DNA of 64,000 nt from Rheinheimera sp. MM224 (GTDB lineage: Bacteria > Pseudomonadota > Gammaproteobacteria > Enterobacterales > Alteromonadaceae). The notes under the pieces are model-generated. The model saw only the letters and a list, made by a program, of their open reading frames with translations. It made no database searches and had not been told where the DNA came from. This document shows positions 1 through 8,033 of this stretch, piece by piece. The translations under genes were made by a program, and so were the position numbers. The stretch is taken from NCBI RefSeq assembly GCF_947090785.1, contig NZ_OX352320.1:1178001-1242000 (forward strand), given 5' to 3'. Every line of letters begins with the position of its first letter. Position 1 is the stretch's first letter.

Positions 1-565
1 AATCCAATACCGGCTTAATGCCTTGCTGATGCAACTGCTGCATCAAATCAGCTAATTGCTGCATTGAACCAAGCTGAGGCATAGTGCTGCGATAATCAGA
101 TACGGCATAACCACCGTCGCTGTTAGGCTCCGGTGCTTTAAATAGCGGCATCAGATGCAGGTAGTTAATGCCACTTTGCTTTAAATAGGGGATACGTTGC
201 GCAAGGCCCTGAAAGTCTTTGGCAAATAAATCGACATAACAAGCTGCACCCAATGCGGCTGAGTCTTTATGCCAATTTTGTGGCTCTGCATCTTCCTTGC
301 GTAAATAGGCTGGACGCTGTGCGGCACTTTTGGCCAGCAGTTTTAACAGCTGCTCCAAATGGTAATAGCAGTCGTAGTGATCTGCATATAGACTCAGATA
401 AAGCTCAAGTAAAGCTGGCAGTTGTTGCTCCAGCCTGTTTTTCAGCTCTGGCCAGCAGTCTTTTGCCGTTGCTTTTAGAGATAGGCTTAATCGTTTAAGT
501 GTCTTTTGACTTTCAAAGTGCAACAGCTCTGGGTTCTCCAGTAACTGCGCTGTGGTTTTTTGCAT
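1..565 (-). CDS. amylosucrase-like GH13 enzyme, N-terminal part (cut by window edge)
   Basis: This reading frame runs from an ATG at 565 off the left edge, so only about 188 N-terminal residues are present. The translation contains DLFAKDFQGLAQRIPYLK and YLHLMPLFKAPEPNSDGGYA, which match the start of the GH13 barrel in amylosucrases after their helical N-terminal domain. Amylosucrase splits sucrose, building alpha-1,4-glucan and releasing fructose. The catalytic residues lie beyond the window. It diverges from a fructokinase at 761, which would use the released fructose. A sucrose phosphorylase-like or other GH13 relative cannot be fully excluded. The identification rests on motif recall, not alignment. 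Confidence 0.8.
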   Translation of the reverse strand, partial: MQKTTAQLLENPELLHFESQKTLKRLSLSLKATAKDCWPELKNRLEQQLPALLELYLSLYADHYDCYYHLEQLLKLLAKSAAQRPAYLRKEDAEPQNWHKDSAALGAACYVDLFAKDFQGLAQRIPYLKQSGINYLHLMPLFKAPEPNSDGGYAVSDYRSTMPQLGSMQQLADLMQQLHQQGIKPVLD

Positions 566-703
566 ATGAACTGTTCCGCGGACTACAGTGTAATGTGCTT
601 AATAGAACTTCATTTTCCGCATTTTGGCAAGACTTTTAGCGGCAAAATGTTTAAATTCAGTGTTGAATATTTACACTGCTGCTTTAAATGGATAAAGTTA
701 AAC

Positions 704-715
704 TGAAACGTTTTA
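704..715. promoter_or_regulatory. Cra/LacI-family-like operator in divergent promoter
   Basis: TGAAACGTTTTA differs at one position from the symmetrical TGAAACGTTTCA recognised by Cra/FruR-type LacI-family regulators. It sits between the divergent amylosucrase and fructokinase genes, about 45 bp before the fructokinase start, where a sugar-responsive repressor would act on one or both. No regulator gene is visible in the window, so the link is inference. Confidence 0.45.
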
Positions 716-760
716 GATTGTGATGCCATTTTAGAGTGTCACTTAAAAGGAAGAAAGCAA

Positions 761-1711
761 ATGAAGCCGACTGTGGTGTGTTGTTTTGGTGAAGTACTGA
801 TCGATTTTTTGCAGGACAAAGCCCAGCCTGGCTTGTTTCATCGTTTTGCTGGTGGTGCTCCTGCCAATGTGGCTGTAGCTGTTGCCAGATTGGGCGGACA
901 CAGCAAATTTATTGGTATGTTGGGTAAAGACATGTTCGGTGATTTTTTGCTGCAGGAACTGCAAAGTTATGGCGTGGATTGCAGCGCAGTGCGTCAGACT
1001 CTGGACGCTAAAACCGCCCTTGCTTTTGTCGCTTTAAATGAGCAGGGCGATCGCAGTTTTTCTTTTTACCGACCGCCTGCCGCAGATTTACTTTATAAAG
1101 TCGAGCATTGCCCTGCAGAGCTTTGGCAACAAAACGGCATTTTGCATTTATGTTCCAACAGCCTGACCGAACCTGATATTGCTCAAACCAGTTTTGCTTT
1201 AGTGAGATTGGCGCAGCAGCATGGCTGGTTGGTGTCGGTTGACGCTAATTTGCGTCATAACTTGTGGAGTGAAGGCAAAGCCAGCAGAGACTTGGTGATC
1301 CAGTTGCTGGAAATGGCCGACTTAGTGAAATTAAGTGAAGACGAGCTGGAGTATCTTGCGGATGGTCAAAGCACAGAGAGCTGGTTGCAGCATATCCTGG
1401 CTTTTCGCCCGGCTTGGCTGGTGGTTACCGCAGGTGCGCATGAAGTACAAAGTTACAGCAAAATAGATTCGTTTTCTGTGCCAGTTTCCTCAGTTCCAGT
1501 GTTGGATACGACGGCAGCAGGCGATGCTTTTGTTGGCGCCTGGCTAAATCAGGTTGCTATGAAACTGACTCAGGGGCTGAACTTCGCTGATTTGCTCAAC
1601 CACAAAGAGCTGCGGCTGCAGATGATTGAAAAAGCTATTAAGGCTGGCTCGTTAACCTGTCAGAAATATGGTGCTTTTGCTGCTTTACCTACAGCACAAG
1701 AGTGGGACTAG
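761..1711 (+). CDS. fructokinase, PfkB-family sugar kinase
   Basis: The protein has 316 residues, normal for PfkB-family (ribokinase-like) kinases. It has an N-terminal strand FGEVLIDFL, the glycine-rich substrate segment GGAPANVAVAVARLGG (about residues 31-46), and the C-terminal signature DTTAAGDAFVGAW (about 249-261) carrying the catalytic Asp and anion hole. The ATG at 761 follows AAAGGAAGA at a good distance. The likely reaction is ATP-dependent phosphorylation of fructose to fructose 6-phosphate in the cytoplasm. The substrate is inferred from the divergent amylosucrase neighbour. Another sugar is possible, since PfkB specificity is hard to read from sequence. Confidence 0.85.
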   Translation: MKPTVVCCFGEVLIDFLQDKAQPGLFHRFAGGAPANVAVAVARLGGHSKFIGMLGKDMFGDFLLQELQSYGVDCSAVRQTLDAKTALAFVALNEQGDRSFSFYRPPAADLLYKVEHCPAELWQQNGILHLCSNSLTEPDIAQTSFALVRLAQQHGWLVSVDANLRHNLWSEGKASRDLVIQLLEMADLVKLSEDELEYLADGQSTESWLQHILAFRPAWLVVTAGAHEVQSYSKIDSFSVPVSSVPVLDTTAAGDAFVGAWLNQVAMKLTQGLNFADLLNHKELRLQMIEKAIKAGSLTCQKYGAFAALPTAQEWD

Positions 1712-1731
1712 TCATGTTTTCTTAGAAAAGG

Positions 1732-1759
1732 AAAAGGGCTAACTTGCGTTAGCCCTTTT
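1732..1759 (+). terminator. rho-independent terminator after fructokinase
   Basis: A perfect 12-bp stem (AAAAGGGCTAAC paired with GTTAGCCCTTTT) with a TTGC loop and a following T-rich run lies 20 bp after the fructokinase stop. It may act in both directions, because the small minus-strand gene ends at 1764. Confidence 0.85.
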
Positions 1760-1763
1760 TTAT

Positions 1764-1964
1764 TTATACCGAGATGTCAATATTCTGACCCAGGTTGCCG
1801 ACAGAAACCGGACTTGGCGACTGCAATGCCGGAGACGAAGTTACAGCGCTTTCCAGCAACTGCATCGTTTGTCTCCCTTCCTGTTTTTGCTGGGATTTTG
1901 CCAGACTGGCACCCAGTAGTTCATAGCTCTGGCTAACTGCAGCTGAGCCTACGGATTGTGTCAT
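1764..1964 (-). CDS. small putative motility protein (YjfB-like)
   Basis: This is a 66-residue protein starting MTQSVGSAAVSQ. I chose the ATG at 1964 over the in-frame ATG at 1976, because GGGAG lies 5 bp upstream of the inner one. The sequence is an amphipathic, Gln/Ser-rich helix followed by a Ser/Pro-rich stretch and the ending GNLGQNIDISV. That ending resembles the tail of YjfB-family putative motility proteins. The family is poorly characterised and its role is unknown. Assignment is by pattern recall only; it may simply be a small hypothetical protein. Confidence 0.55.
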   Translation of the reverse strand: MTQSVGSAAVSQSYELLGASLAKSQQKQEGRQTMQLLESAVTSSPALQSPSPVSVGNLGQNIDISV

Positions 1965-2049
1965 AGTCACTCCCATGCCATATTTCCATACATCATATCG
2001 GCAAAAGGATCGCAGACTTTAGAATTATTTTCAGGATCTGGAATAAAAT

Positions 2050-2077
2050 GAAGCCGCTCGTTGCAGCGAGCGGCTTC
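2050..2077 (-). terminator. strong hairpin, probable terminator of the DUF2726 gene
   Basis: GAAGCCGCTCG and CGAGCGGCTTC pair perfectly over 11 bp with a 6-nt loop. Read on the minus strand the stem is followed by CATTTTATTC, a weak T-tract. It lies about 90 bp downstream of the minus-strand gene ending at 2166. Confidence 0.55.
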
Positions 2078-2165
2078 GGTCTTAAGGCGAGCGGAGTGAC
2101 TTATGTTCCAAATGCCTGAAGTTGTTGAACTCTTTTTAACAGTTCGTATTTTAGCAGTGGTTCTG

Positions 2166-2807
2166 CTAGTGGATCATGGCCGTTGACTGAGAACGAATGC
2201 CACGCTCCGGAATAATCGAAGGTAAAGTATTGGCCTGAACCACTGGTTCTAAAGGGCGTATCGGCCGCGTTGGGCTTTTCTTCACTGTTCCTTTTAACAA
2301 AGGTTCAGGTTTTAAACCACTTTGACCAATTTTAGCAGCTAAACCTTGCTGAATATCCGCTATGGTATAGCCGGTTTTGATTTTCATCCGAACGTAAGGA
2401 ATACCTGCTGCTTCAAAAGCTCCGCTGACAAACCAGTCAGGCACAGCTTTGTGACCTGCCTTACTGTTGTTGTTCACCAGATCAACCACAGCAACAATGC
2501 TCATATCTGCCGGATCACACAGAACAAAATCCAGATACTTAGCATTCAGTTTGACTGAAGCTGCGATACGGGACTTGGCATCAACATTGTTTTTTAATTC
2601 AAGAATATCGGCCATTTTCACTCTGTTCATTACTTTGTACTTTCCTTTCACCGCTTGTTCCAGCATGTTCAGGTAAGAACGTTCGACCTGAGTAAAAAGA
2701 CTGCTTTTCTTACTAAATGGAAAAGGATTGCCATGGCTCATAAAACGGCTGACTAAAAAAGCTGCAACCACAACCAACACGGCTAATACTAAAATTAAAA
2801 CTTCCAT
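2166..2807 (-). CDS. membrane-anchored DUF2726 protein
   Basis: The protein has 213 residues, with one N-terminal membrane helix (about residues 2-22) followed by a soluble domain of the DUF2726 type (about 38-160). That domain includes LDFVLCDPADMSIVAVVDL, reminiscent of a nuclease-like fold in which strand-borne acidic residues matter. The C-terminal 50 residues are basic and Pro-rich, probably disordered. GGAGG lies 6 bp before the ATG. It is a single-gene unit running away from aceB. The function of DUF2726 is not established, so a nucleic-acid role is only inference. Confidence 0.75.
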   Translation of the reverse strand: MEVLILVLAVLVVVAAFLVSRFMSHGNPFPFSKKSSLFTQVERSYLNMLEQAVKGKYKVMNRVKMADILELKNNVDAKSRIAASVKLNAKYLDFVLCDPADMSIVAVVDLVNNNSKAGHKAVPDWFVSGAFEAAGIPYVRMKIKTGYTIADIQQGLAAKIGQSGLKPEPLLKGTVKKSPTRPIRPLEPVVQANTLPSIIPERGIRSQSTAMIH

Positions 2808-3028
2808 TAATGACCTCCGACAAACTTTTGACTCTGCAGCTCTAATTAGGGTGGCTGCATAGAGGGTAAAGCATAAGATGTGCCAACAAGTTAGATTAAA
2901 TGCTCTAATTTGTATAAGTTTGCTGAATGTCTGCCATATAGCCTATTGATGGCTGAAATGGTGGGGATCGGGCTGGGTTCGGCTTATAGTGAAAAGAACT
3001 CCTATTGCTACAGACAAGGATCACCAGA

Positions 3029-4633
3029 ATGACAAGCAGCAACACTGCAGGATTAGAGATCAAAGGCCGCCTGCCGGCTGAATTTCAGAACATCTTAACA
3101 CCGGAAGCCTGCCGTCTGGTCGTTGAACTGACGCGAGAGTTTCGGGCCCCTTTAAAGCAATTACTGCAGCAACGTAGCGTCGAACAGGCACGTTATGACG
3201 CAGGAGCTTTACCGGACTTTCGTGCTGACACTGCTGATATTCGTGCTGCCAACTGGAAAGTAGCAGCTATTCCAGCTGACTTGCAGGACAGAAGAGTAGA
3301 GATCACAGGTCCTGTGGATCGCAAAATGATCATCAACGCTTTAAATGCTGATGTAAAAGTCTTTATGGCCGACTTTGAAGACTCGCAGGCGCCAAGCTGG
3401 GGTGGTGTGATTGAAGGGCAGATTAACTTACGGGATGCCAATTTAGGCACCATCAGCTACAGCGACCCACAGTCTGGTAAGCAATATGCGCTGCGGGACA
3501 AACAGGCGTTATTGATAGCCCGTGTTCGTGGTTTGCACCTGTGGGAAAAACATTTAGAAGTGGATGGCGAGGCTGTACCAGGTTCACTGGTTGATTTTGC
3601 TTTGTATTTTTTCCATAACTATCAAACCCGTTTAGCTAATGGCTCTGGGATCTATTATTACCTACCGAAGTTGCAGAGCTATAAAGAAGCCGCCTGGTGG
3701 GATGCGGTATTCCGTTTTACTCAAACTAAATTTAATCAGGCTGTGGGCACTATTCGCGCTACTGTACTGATTGAAACCTTGCCTGCTGTGTTTGAAATGG
3801 ACGAAATTCTGCATGCGTTGCGTGAGCATATAGTGGCGTTGAACTGTGGTCGTTGGGATTATATTTTCAGCTATATCAAAACCTTAAAGAATCATGCTGA
3901 CCGCGTGTTACCAGACCGTCAGGTGGTGACTATGGACCAGCCGTTTTTATCTGCCTATTCAAAACTGCTGATCAAAACCTGCCATAAACGTGGCGCTTTG
4001 GCTATGGGCGGTATGGCAGCTTTTATCCCTGCAAAAGATCCTGTTGCGAACCAGGCTATTTTAACCAAAGTAACGGCAGATAAAGAGCGTGAAGCCAGCA
4101 ATGGCCACGACGGCACCTGGGTGGCGCATCCTGGTTTAGCTGCAACAGCTAATGAAGTGTTTAATAAATACCTGACGGATGGCAAAACCAATCAGCTGCA
4201 TATCAGCCGCTCTGAAGATGCACCTGTCACTGCCGCAGATTTATTGGCACCGAGTAGCGGCGAGCGCACTGAAGCAGGTATGCGCATCAATATCCGCGTG
4301 GCTTTGCAGTACATTGCCGCCTGGATCAGCGGCAAAGGTTGTGTGCCTATTTATGGCCTGATGGAAGATGCGGCGACGGCGGAGATTTGTCGTACTTCTA
4401 TTTGGCAGTGGATTAAACACGGCAAAACTTTGAACAATGGCCAGTTGGTCACCAAAGACTTGTTTGCTCAAATGCTGCTGCAAGAAGCTGTGGTGGTGCG
4501 TGAAGAAGTAGGGGAAGAGTTGTGGCAACAACAGCAGTTTGAGCTGGCTCAGGCACTGCTGCTGCAAATTACCACAGCTGATCAATTGGTGGATTTTTTG
4601 ACGTTGCCAGCTTATGAGTTGTTAACGGCTTAA
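3029..4633 (+). CDS. aceB: malate synthase A
   Basis: The protein has 534 residues, matching the A-type malate synthases (E. coli AceB is similar in length). It condenses glyoxylate with acetyl-CoA to malate in the glyoxylate shunt. Recognisable segments are FMADFEDSQAPSWGG (about 110-124), GTIRATVLIETLPAVFEM with the catalytic Arg and Glu (about 240-257), and GRWDYIFSYIK. The ATG at 3029 is preferred to an upstream TTG at 3005, because AAGGA stands 8 bp before it and the protein then starts in the usual place. It is separated from aceA by a LysR gene on the opposite strand, so the two shunt genes are not one operon. Confidence 0.96.
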   Translation: MTSSNTAGLEIKGRLPAEFQNILTPEACRLVVELTREFRAPLKQLLQQRSVEQARYDAGALPDFRADTADIRAANWKVAAIPADLQDRRVEITGPVDRKMIINALNADVKVFMADFEDSQAPSWGGVIEGQINLRDANLGTISYSDPQSGKQYALRDKQALLIARVRGLHLWEKHLEVDGEAVPGSLVDFALYFFHNYQTRLANGSGIYYYLPKLQSYKEAAWWDAVFRFTQTKFNQAVGTIRATVLIETLPAVFEMDEILHALREHIVALNCGRWDYIFSYIKTLKNHADRVLPDRQVVTMDQPFLSAYSKLLIKTCHKRGALAMGGMAAFIPAKDPVANQAILTKVTADKEREASNGHDGTWVAHPGLAATANEVFNKYLTDGKTNQLHISRSEDAPVTAADLLAPSSGERTEAGMRINIRVALQYIAAWISGKGCVPIYGLMEDAATAEICRTSIWQWIKHGKTLNNGQLVTKDLFAQMLLQEAVVVREEVGEELWQQQQFELAQALLLQITTADQLVDFLTLPAYELLTA

Positions 4634-4637
4634 TTGA

Positions 4638-4696
4638 TTAATTCGGGTCAGAGTAAAATTAAACTTGGGGTTTAATTTTACTCTGACCCGAATTAA
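4638..4696. repeat. perfect 27-bp inverted repeat, REP/MITE-like, possible bidirectional terminator
   Basis: The arms 4638-4664 and 4670-4696 are exact reverse complements (27 bp) around a 5-nt TTGGG loop. The core GGGTCAGAGTAAAATTA resembles palindromic repeats I recall scattered in gammaproteobacterial intergenic regions. The left arm begins 4 bp after the aceB stop, and the right arm includes the stop codon of the convergent LysR gene (4693-4695). The stem could stop transcription from both sides. No second copy was noticed in this window. Confidence 0.85.
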
Positions 4697-5634
4697 AGAT
4701 GCAGCTCATCCGCCACTTCTGTAATTAAGCGCCTTAGCCAGATATGGCTGGCATCCTGATGCAATAAAGGACTCCAGATCATTTTCAGCTCTATAGACGG
4801 GATAGGAAAGGGCGGATCCAGTACTTTCATCGTCGCGTCATTCTGATACAAAAGCGCAGCCCGCAAAGGCAAGGTCGCAATCAAATCCGTTTCCACCGCT
4901 AAATGCATAGCCACATGATAGTTACGGGTAAAGACGCTGATGGTGCGCTGTTTGCCGAACTTCGCCAGCGCTTCATCCACCCAACCCAGTTTTTGTACAT
5001 CGGCCGGATCCATACCCACACCTACACCAAAACCGGTTTTACTGACCCAGATATGCTGGGCTTTTAGGTAAGTATCTAAATTAAAGTTGCCGAGGATAGG
5101 GTTTAAGCTATTGACCAGACAGGCAAAACTGTCGCGCCAAATGGTCTTCTGATGAAACGATTGCGGCAGTTGGTCAAAGCGGTTAATCGCCATATCCACT
5201 TTGCCGTTTTCAACATCATGAAAGGTCACGTCAGACGGCGTCATAATATCGAGCGAGGTACCTGGCGCCTGAGCACGCAGCTTTTTAAGAAGTGCGGGAA
5301 TAAGAGTAGAGGCCGCATAATCGCTGGCCATAATACGAAATACCCTATGACTGTGCTCTGGCTCAAAATCTTTATTCGGCTGCAAGGTTTCTTCCAGCGT
5401 CAGTAAAATGCCCCGCACCACAGGCGCTAATTCCTTCGCTCGTTCTGTTGGCACCATACCGTCAGAAGTGCGAACCAGAATAGGGTCGTTTAGTAAATCC
5501 CGCAGCCGTTTTAAGCCATTACTCATGGCTGGCTGAGTGATGTTGAGTTGATTAGCGGCACGGGTGACGTTTTTTTCCCGTAACAACACATCCAGATACA
5601 CCAACAAATTCAGGTCGATTTTACTGATATTCAT
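4693..5634 (-). CDS. LysR-family transcriptional regulator
   Basis: The protein has 313 residues. It has an N-terminal winged helix-turn-helix (about 5-64, with LREKNVTRAANQLNITQPAM) and a C-terminal periplasmic-binding-like effector domain (about 90-310). The start at 5634 gives the typical MNISKIDLNLL beginning; an ATG 14 codons upstream would add an unusual extension. It lies between aceB and aceA and is divergent from aceA, so regulation of the glyoxylate genes or of itself is plausible but unproven. The effector domain is of the NodD/LeuO-like type by overall look. Its stop codon lies inside the right arm of the palindrome at 4638-4696. Confidence 0.88.
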   Translation of the reverse strand: MNISKIDLNLLVYLDVLLREKNVTRAANQLNITQPAMSNGLKRLRDLLNDPILVRTSDGMVPTERAKELAPVVRGILLTLEETLQPNKDFEPEHSHRVFRIMASDYAASTLIPALLKKLRAQAPGTSLDIMTPSDVTFHDVENGKVDMAINRFDQLPQSFHQKTIWRDSFACLVNSLNPILGNFNLDTYLKAQHIWVSKTGFGVGVGMDPADVQKLGWVDEALAKFGKQRTISVFTRNYHVAMHLAVETDLIATLPLRAALLYQNDATMKVLDPPFPIPSIELKMIWSPLLHQDASHIWLRRLITEVADELHL

Positions 5635-5870
5635 CTGCTTCCACTTCTTATGGCTAATGAGGTGCCGATTAAGCACTGATTGGATGCTTTATATATTCAC
5701 ACAATGAATGATGAGAATCAAAAAAATCAGCTACATGAATCCTTGTTTTGAAACCTATAGTGGATGTCAACAGAGGCAGTTACCAAATGTCGGGCTGTTT
5801 ACAGAATTCATAAGAACTGACCGGGACTTTCTAACCGGACAAACAAAATACAACATCAAGAGGATGCATC

Positions 5871-7469
5871 ATGTCAGCTTATCAACAGACCATTAAACAA
5901 CTGGAACAAAGCTGCAAAGCACAAGGAACAGGCTGGGCCGCTATTAATGCTGAGTCTGCTGCCCGTATGCAGTTACAAAACCGCTTTAAAACAGGTTTAG
6001 AGATTGCGCAGTACACTGCAGATATTATGCGTGCAGATATGGCTGCTTATGATGCAGACAGCGCTCAGTACACTCAGTCTTTAGGCTGCTGGCATGGTTT
6101 TATCGGCCAACAAAAACTGATCGCCATTAAGAAACATTTTGGCAGCACTAAACGAAAATACCTGTATTTGTCCGGTTGGATGATTGCAGCTCTGCGTTCA
6201 GAGTTTGGCCCTCAGCCTGATCAATCCATGCATGAAAAAACTGCAGTGCCTGCGTTAATCGAAGAGTTATATACCTTCTTAAAGCAAGCCGATGCCCGTG
6301 AATTAGGTGGTTTATTCCGTGAGCTGGACGATGCGCGTGAGAAAGACGATCAAGCCAAAGCCGCCGAAGTGCTGAATAAAATCGACAACTTCGAAACCCA
6401 TGTAGTGCCTATTATTGCCGACATTGATGCGGGTTTTGGTAATGCGGAAGCCACTTACTTACTGGCGAAAAAGATGATTGAAGCCGGTGCCTGCGCTATT
6501 CAGATTGAAAACCAGGTGTCGGACGAAAAACAATGTGGTCACCAGGACGGTAAAGTCACAGTGCCACATGCGGATTTCCTGGCAAAAATTAATGCGGTTC
6601 GTTACGCCTTTTTAGAATTAGGCATCGAAAACGGCATTATCGTGGCCCGTACTGATTCCTTAGGTGCTGGTTTGACTAAACAAATTGCTGTTACCAACGA
6701 AGCTGGTGATTTAGGCGATTTATACAACAGCTTTTTAGATGGTGATTACATTCAAAGCGCCTCTGATATTCAAAACGGCGATGTGGTGGTCAAAGCTAAC
6801 GGCAAGTTGTTAAAACCAAAACGCCTGCAAAGTGGTTTGTTCCAGTTTAAACAAGGCAGCGGTGTCGATCGTGTAGTGCTGGATTGCATTACCTCTTTGC
6901 AACACGGTGCGGATTTACTGTGGATTGAGACCGAAAAACCTCATGTCGGCCAAATCGCTGAAATGGTGAATCGTATTCGTGAAGTAGTGCCTAATGCCAA
7001 GCTGGTCTACAACAACAGCCCGTCTTTCAACTGGACGCTGAATTTCCGTCAGCAGGTATTTGATGCATGGAAAACAGCGGGTAAAGATGTATCTGCTTAC
7101 GACAGAGCAAAACTGATGAGTGCGGATTACGACACCACAGAATTGGCGCTGGAAGCAGACAGCCGTATCCAGACCTTCCAGGCTGACGGTGCCCGTGAAG
7201 CAGGTATTTTCCACCACCTGATCACTTTGCCTACTTACCATACAGCTGCGTTGTCGACCGATAATCTGGCGAAAGAGTACTTTGGTGCTGCTGGTATGTT
7301 GGGTTATGTGGCTGGTGTGCAACGCAAAGAAATTCGCCAGGGCATTGCCTGTGTTAAACACCAGAATATGTCTGGTTCTGACATTGGTGATGATCATAAA
7401 GAGTACTTCTCTGGAGAAGCTGCGCTGAAGGCTTCAGGGAAAGACAACACGATGAATCAGTTCTCCTAA
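5871..7469 (+). CDS. aceA: isocitrate lyase (long form)
   Basis: The protein has 532 residues, about 100 longer than E. coli AceA. It fits the long isocitrate lyase class found in pseudomonads and marine gammaproteobacteria. The catalytic cysteine loop reads KQCGH (about residues 222-226), instead of the KKCGH usual in the short class. IIADIDAGFGNAEATY carries the metal-binding acidic residues. The enzyme cleaves isocitrate to succinate and glyoxylate, feeding AceB. AGAGG lies 8 bp before the ATG. The 236-bp gap to the divergent LysR gene must hold its promoter. Confidence 0.96.
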   Translation: MSAYQQTIKQLEQSCKAQGTGWAAINAESAARMQLQNRFKTGLEIAQYTADIMRADMAAYDADSAQYTQSLGCWHGFIGQQKLIAIKKHFGSTKRKYLYLSGWMIAALRSEFGPQPDQSMHEKTAVPALIEELYTFLKQADARELGGLFRELDDAREKDDQAKAAEVLNKIDNFETHVVPIIADIDAGFGNAEATYLLAKKMIEAGACAIQIENQVSDEKQCGHQDGKVTVPHADFLAKINAVRYAFLELGIENGIIVARTDSLGAGLTKQIAVTNEAGDLGDLYNSFLDGDYIQSASDIQNGDVVVKANGKLLKPKRLQSGLFQFKQGSGVDRVVLDCITSLQHGADLLWIETEKPHVGQIAEMVNRIREVVPNAKLVYNNSPSFNWTLNFRQQVFDAWKTAGKDVSAYDRAKLMSADYDTTELALEADSRIQTFQADGAREAGIFHHLITLPTYHTAALSTDNLAKEYFGAAGMLGYVAGVQRKEIRQGIACVKHQNMSGSDIGDDHKEYFSGEAALKASGKDNTMNQFS

Positions 7470-7566
7470 CTCTGGTGCATGGCCGACTATACCCATAGAA
7501 CTGACAGGGCTAAGGGTATATTCCCTTCGAAATTGTTGATTTACGTGGTCGGGTTACACTGACATT

Positions 7567-7590
7567 GGCAGCCGCAAGGCTGCCTTTTTT
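7567..7590 (+). terminator. rho-independent terminator after aceA
   Basis: GGCAGCC and GGCTGCC form a 7-bp GC-rich stem with a GCAA tetraloop, followed directly by six T residues. It lies about 100 bp after the aceA stop. Confidence 0.9.
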
Positions 7591-7714
7591 GTTTTACAGA
7601 GTGCCAGTAGGGAGTTTGAGCGCAACACCTTGATCTCATTTCTTTATTCTGGCAATTTTATCGACTGGTGCCGGAGAGGCCATCAGCAATTTTAATGATT
7701 CAGGGAGAATTCTA

Positions 7715-7948
7715 ATGTTGAGTGCAATACAAAACGCAAAACGTAACGACTTAAAAAGCACATTAAAGTTCGTATTTATTGCTTTGCCTGCTGTAGGAGT
7801 GATGTGTGGGGCCGCTTTAGGCGTTGGTTTAGGAATGACCTTCCACGCAGGCATATCCCAGTCACCGCTTTTTATTCCTCTGATTGTAAGTGGCCTGGGA
7901 TTGATGGCTTTAGCCTGGCACTACGCCAAAAAAATCGACCAGCTCTGA
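7715..7948 (+). CDS. small membrane protein with two predicted helices
   Basis: This is a 77-residue protein with two hydrophobic segments (about residues 17-40 and 50-67), a basic N-terminus and the ending HYAKKIDQL. GGGAGA lies just upstream of the ATG, and a terminator follows 30 bp after the stop, so it looks like a real single-gene unit. I do not recognise the family and assign no function. Confidence 0.65.
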   Translation: MLSAIQNAKRNDLKSTLKFVFIALPAVGVMCGAALGVGLGMTFHAGISQSPLFIPLIVSGLGLMALAWHYAKKIDQL

Positions 7949-7977
7949 AATACTTTTTATAGTTTCTCCAGCCAATA

Positions 7978-8016
7978 AAAAAGCCGCTTGATCTTAATGA
8001 AGAACAGCGGCTTTTT
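7978..8016. terminator. bidirectional terminator between convergent genes
   Basis: AAAAAGCCGCT pairs with AGCGGCTTTTT (11 bp) around a 17-nt loop, giving T-tracts in both directions. It sits between the plus-strand small membrane protein gene and the minus-strand oxidoreductase gene that ends at 8034. Confidence 0.85.
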
Positions 8017-8033
8017 GCATTGATTTCAAACTA

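Noticed and set aside
4241-4585. 114-codon frame opposite aceB
   Set aside because: Shadow frame inside aceB without start signal or family resemblance.
6915-7397. 160-codon open frame opposite aceA
   Set aside because: Cys/His/Arg-rich composition typical of an antisense shadow, entirely inside aceA, no start signal.
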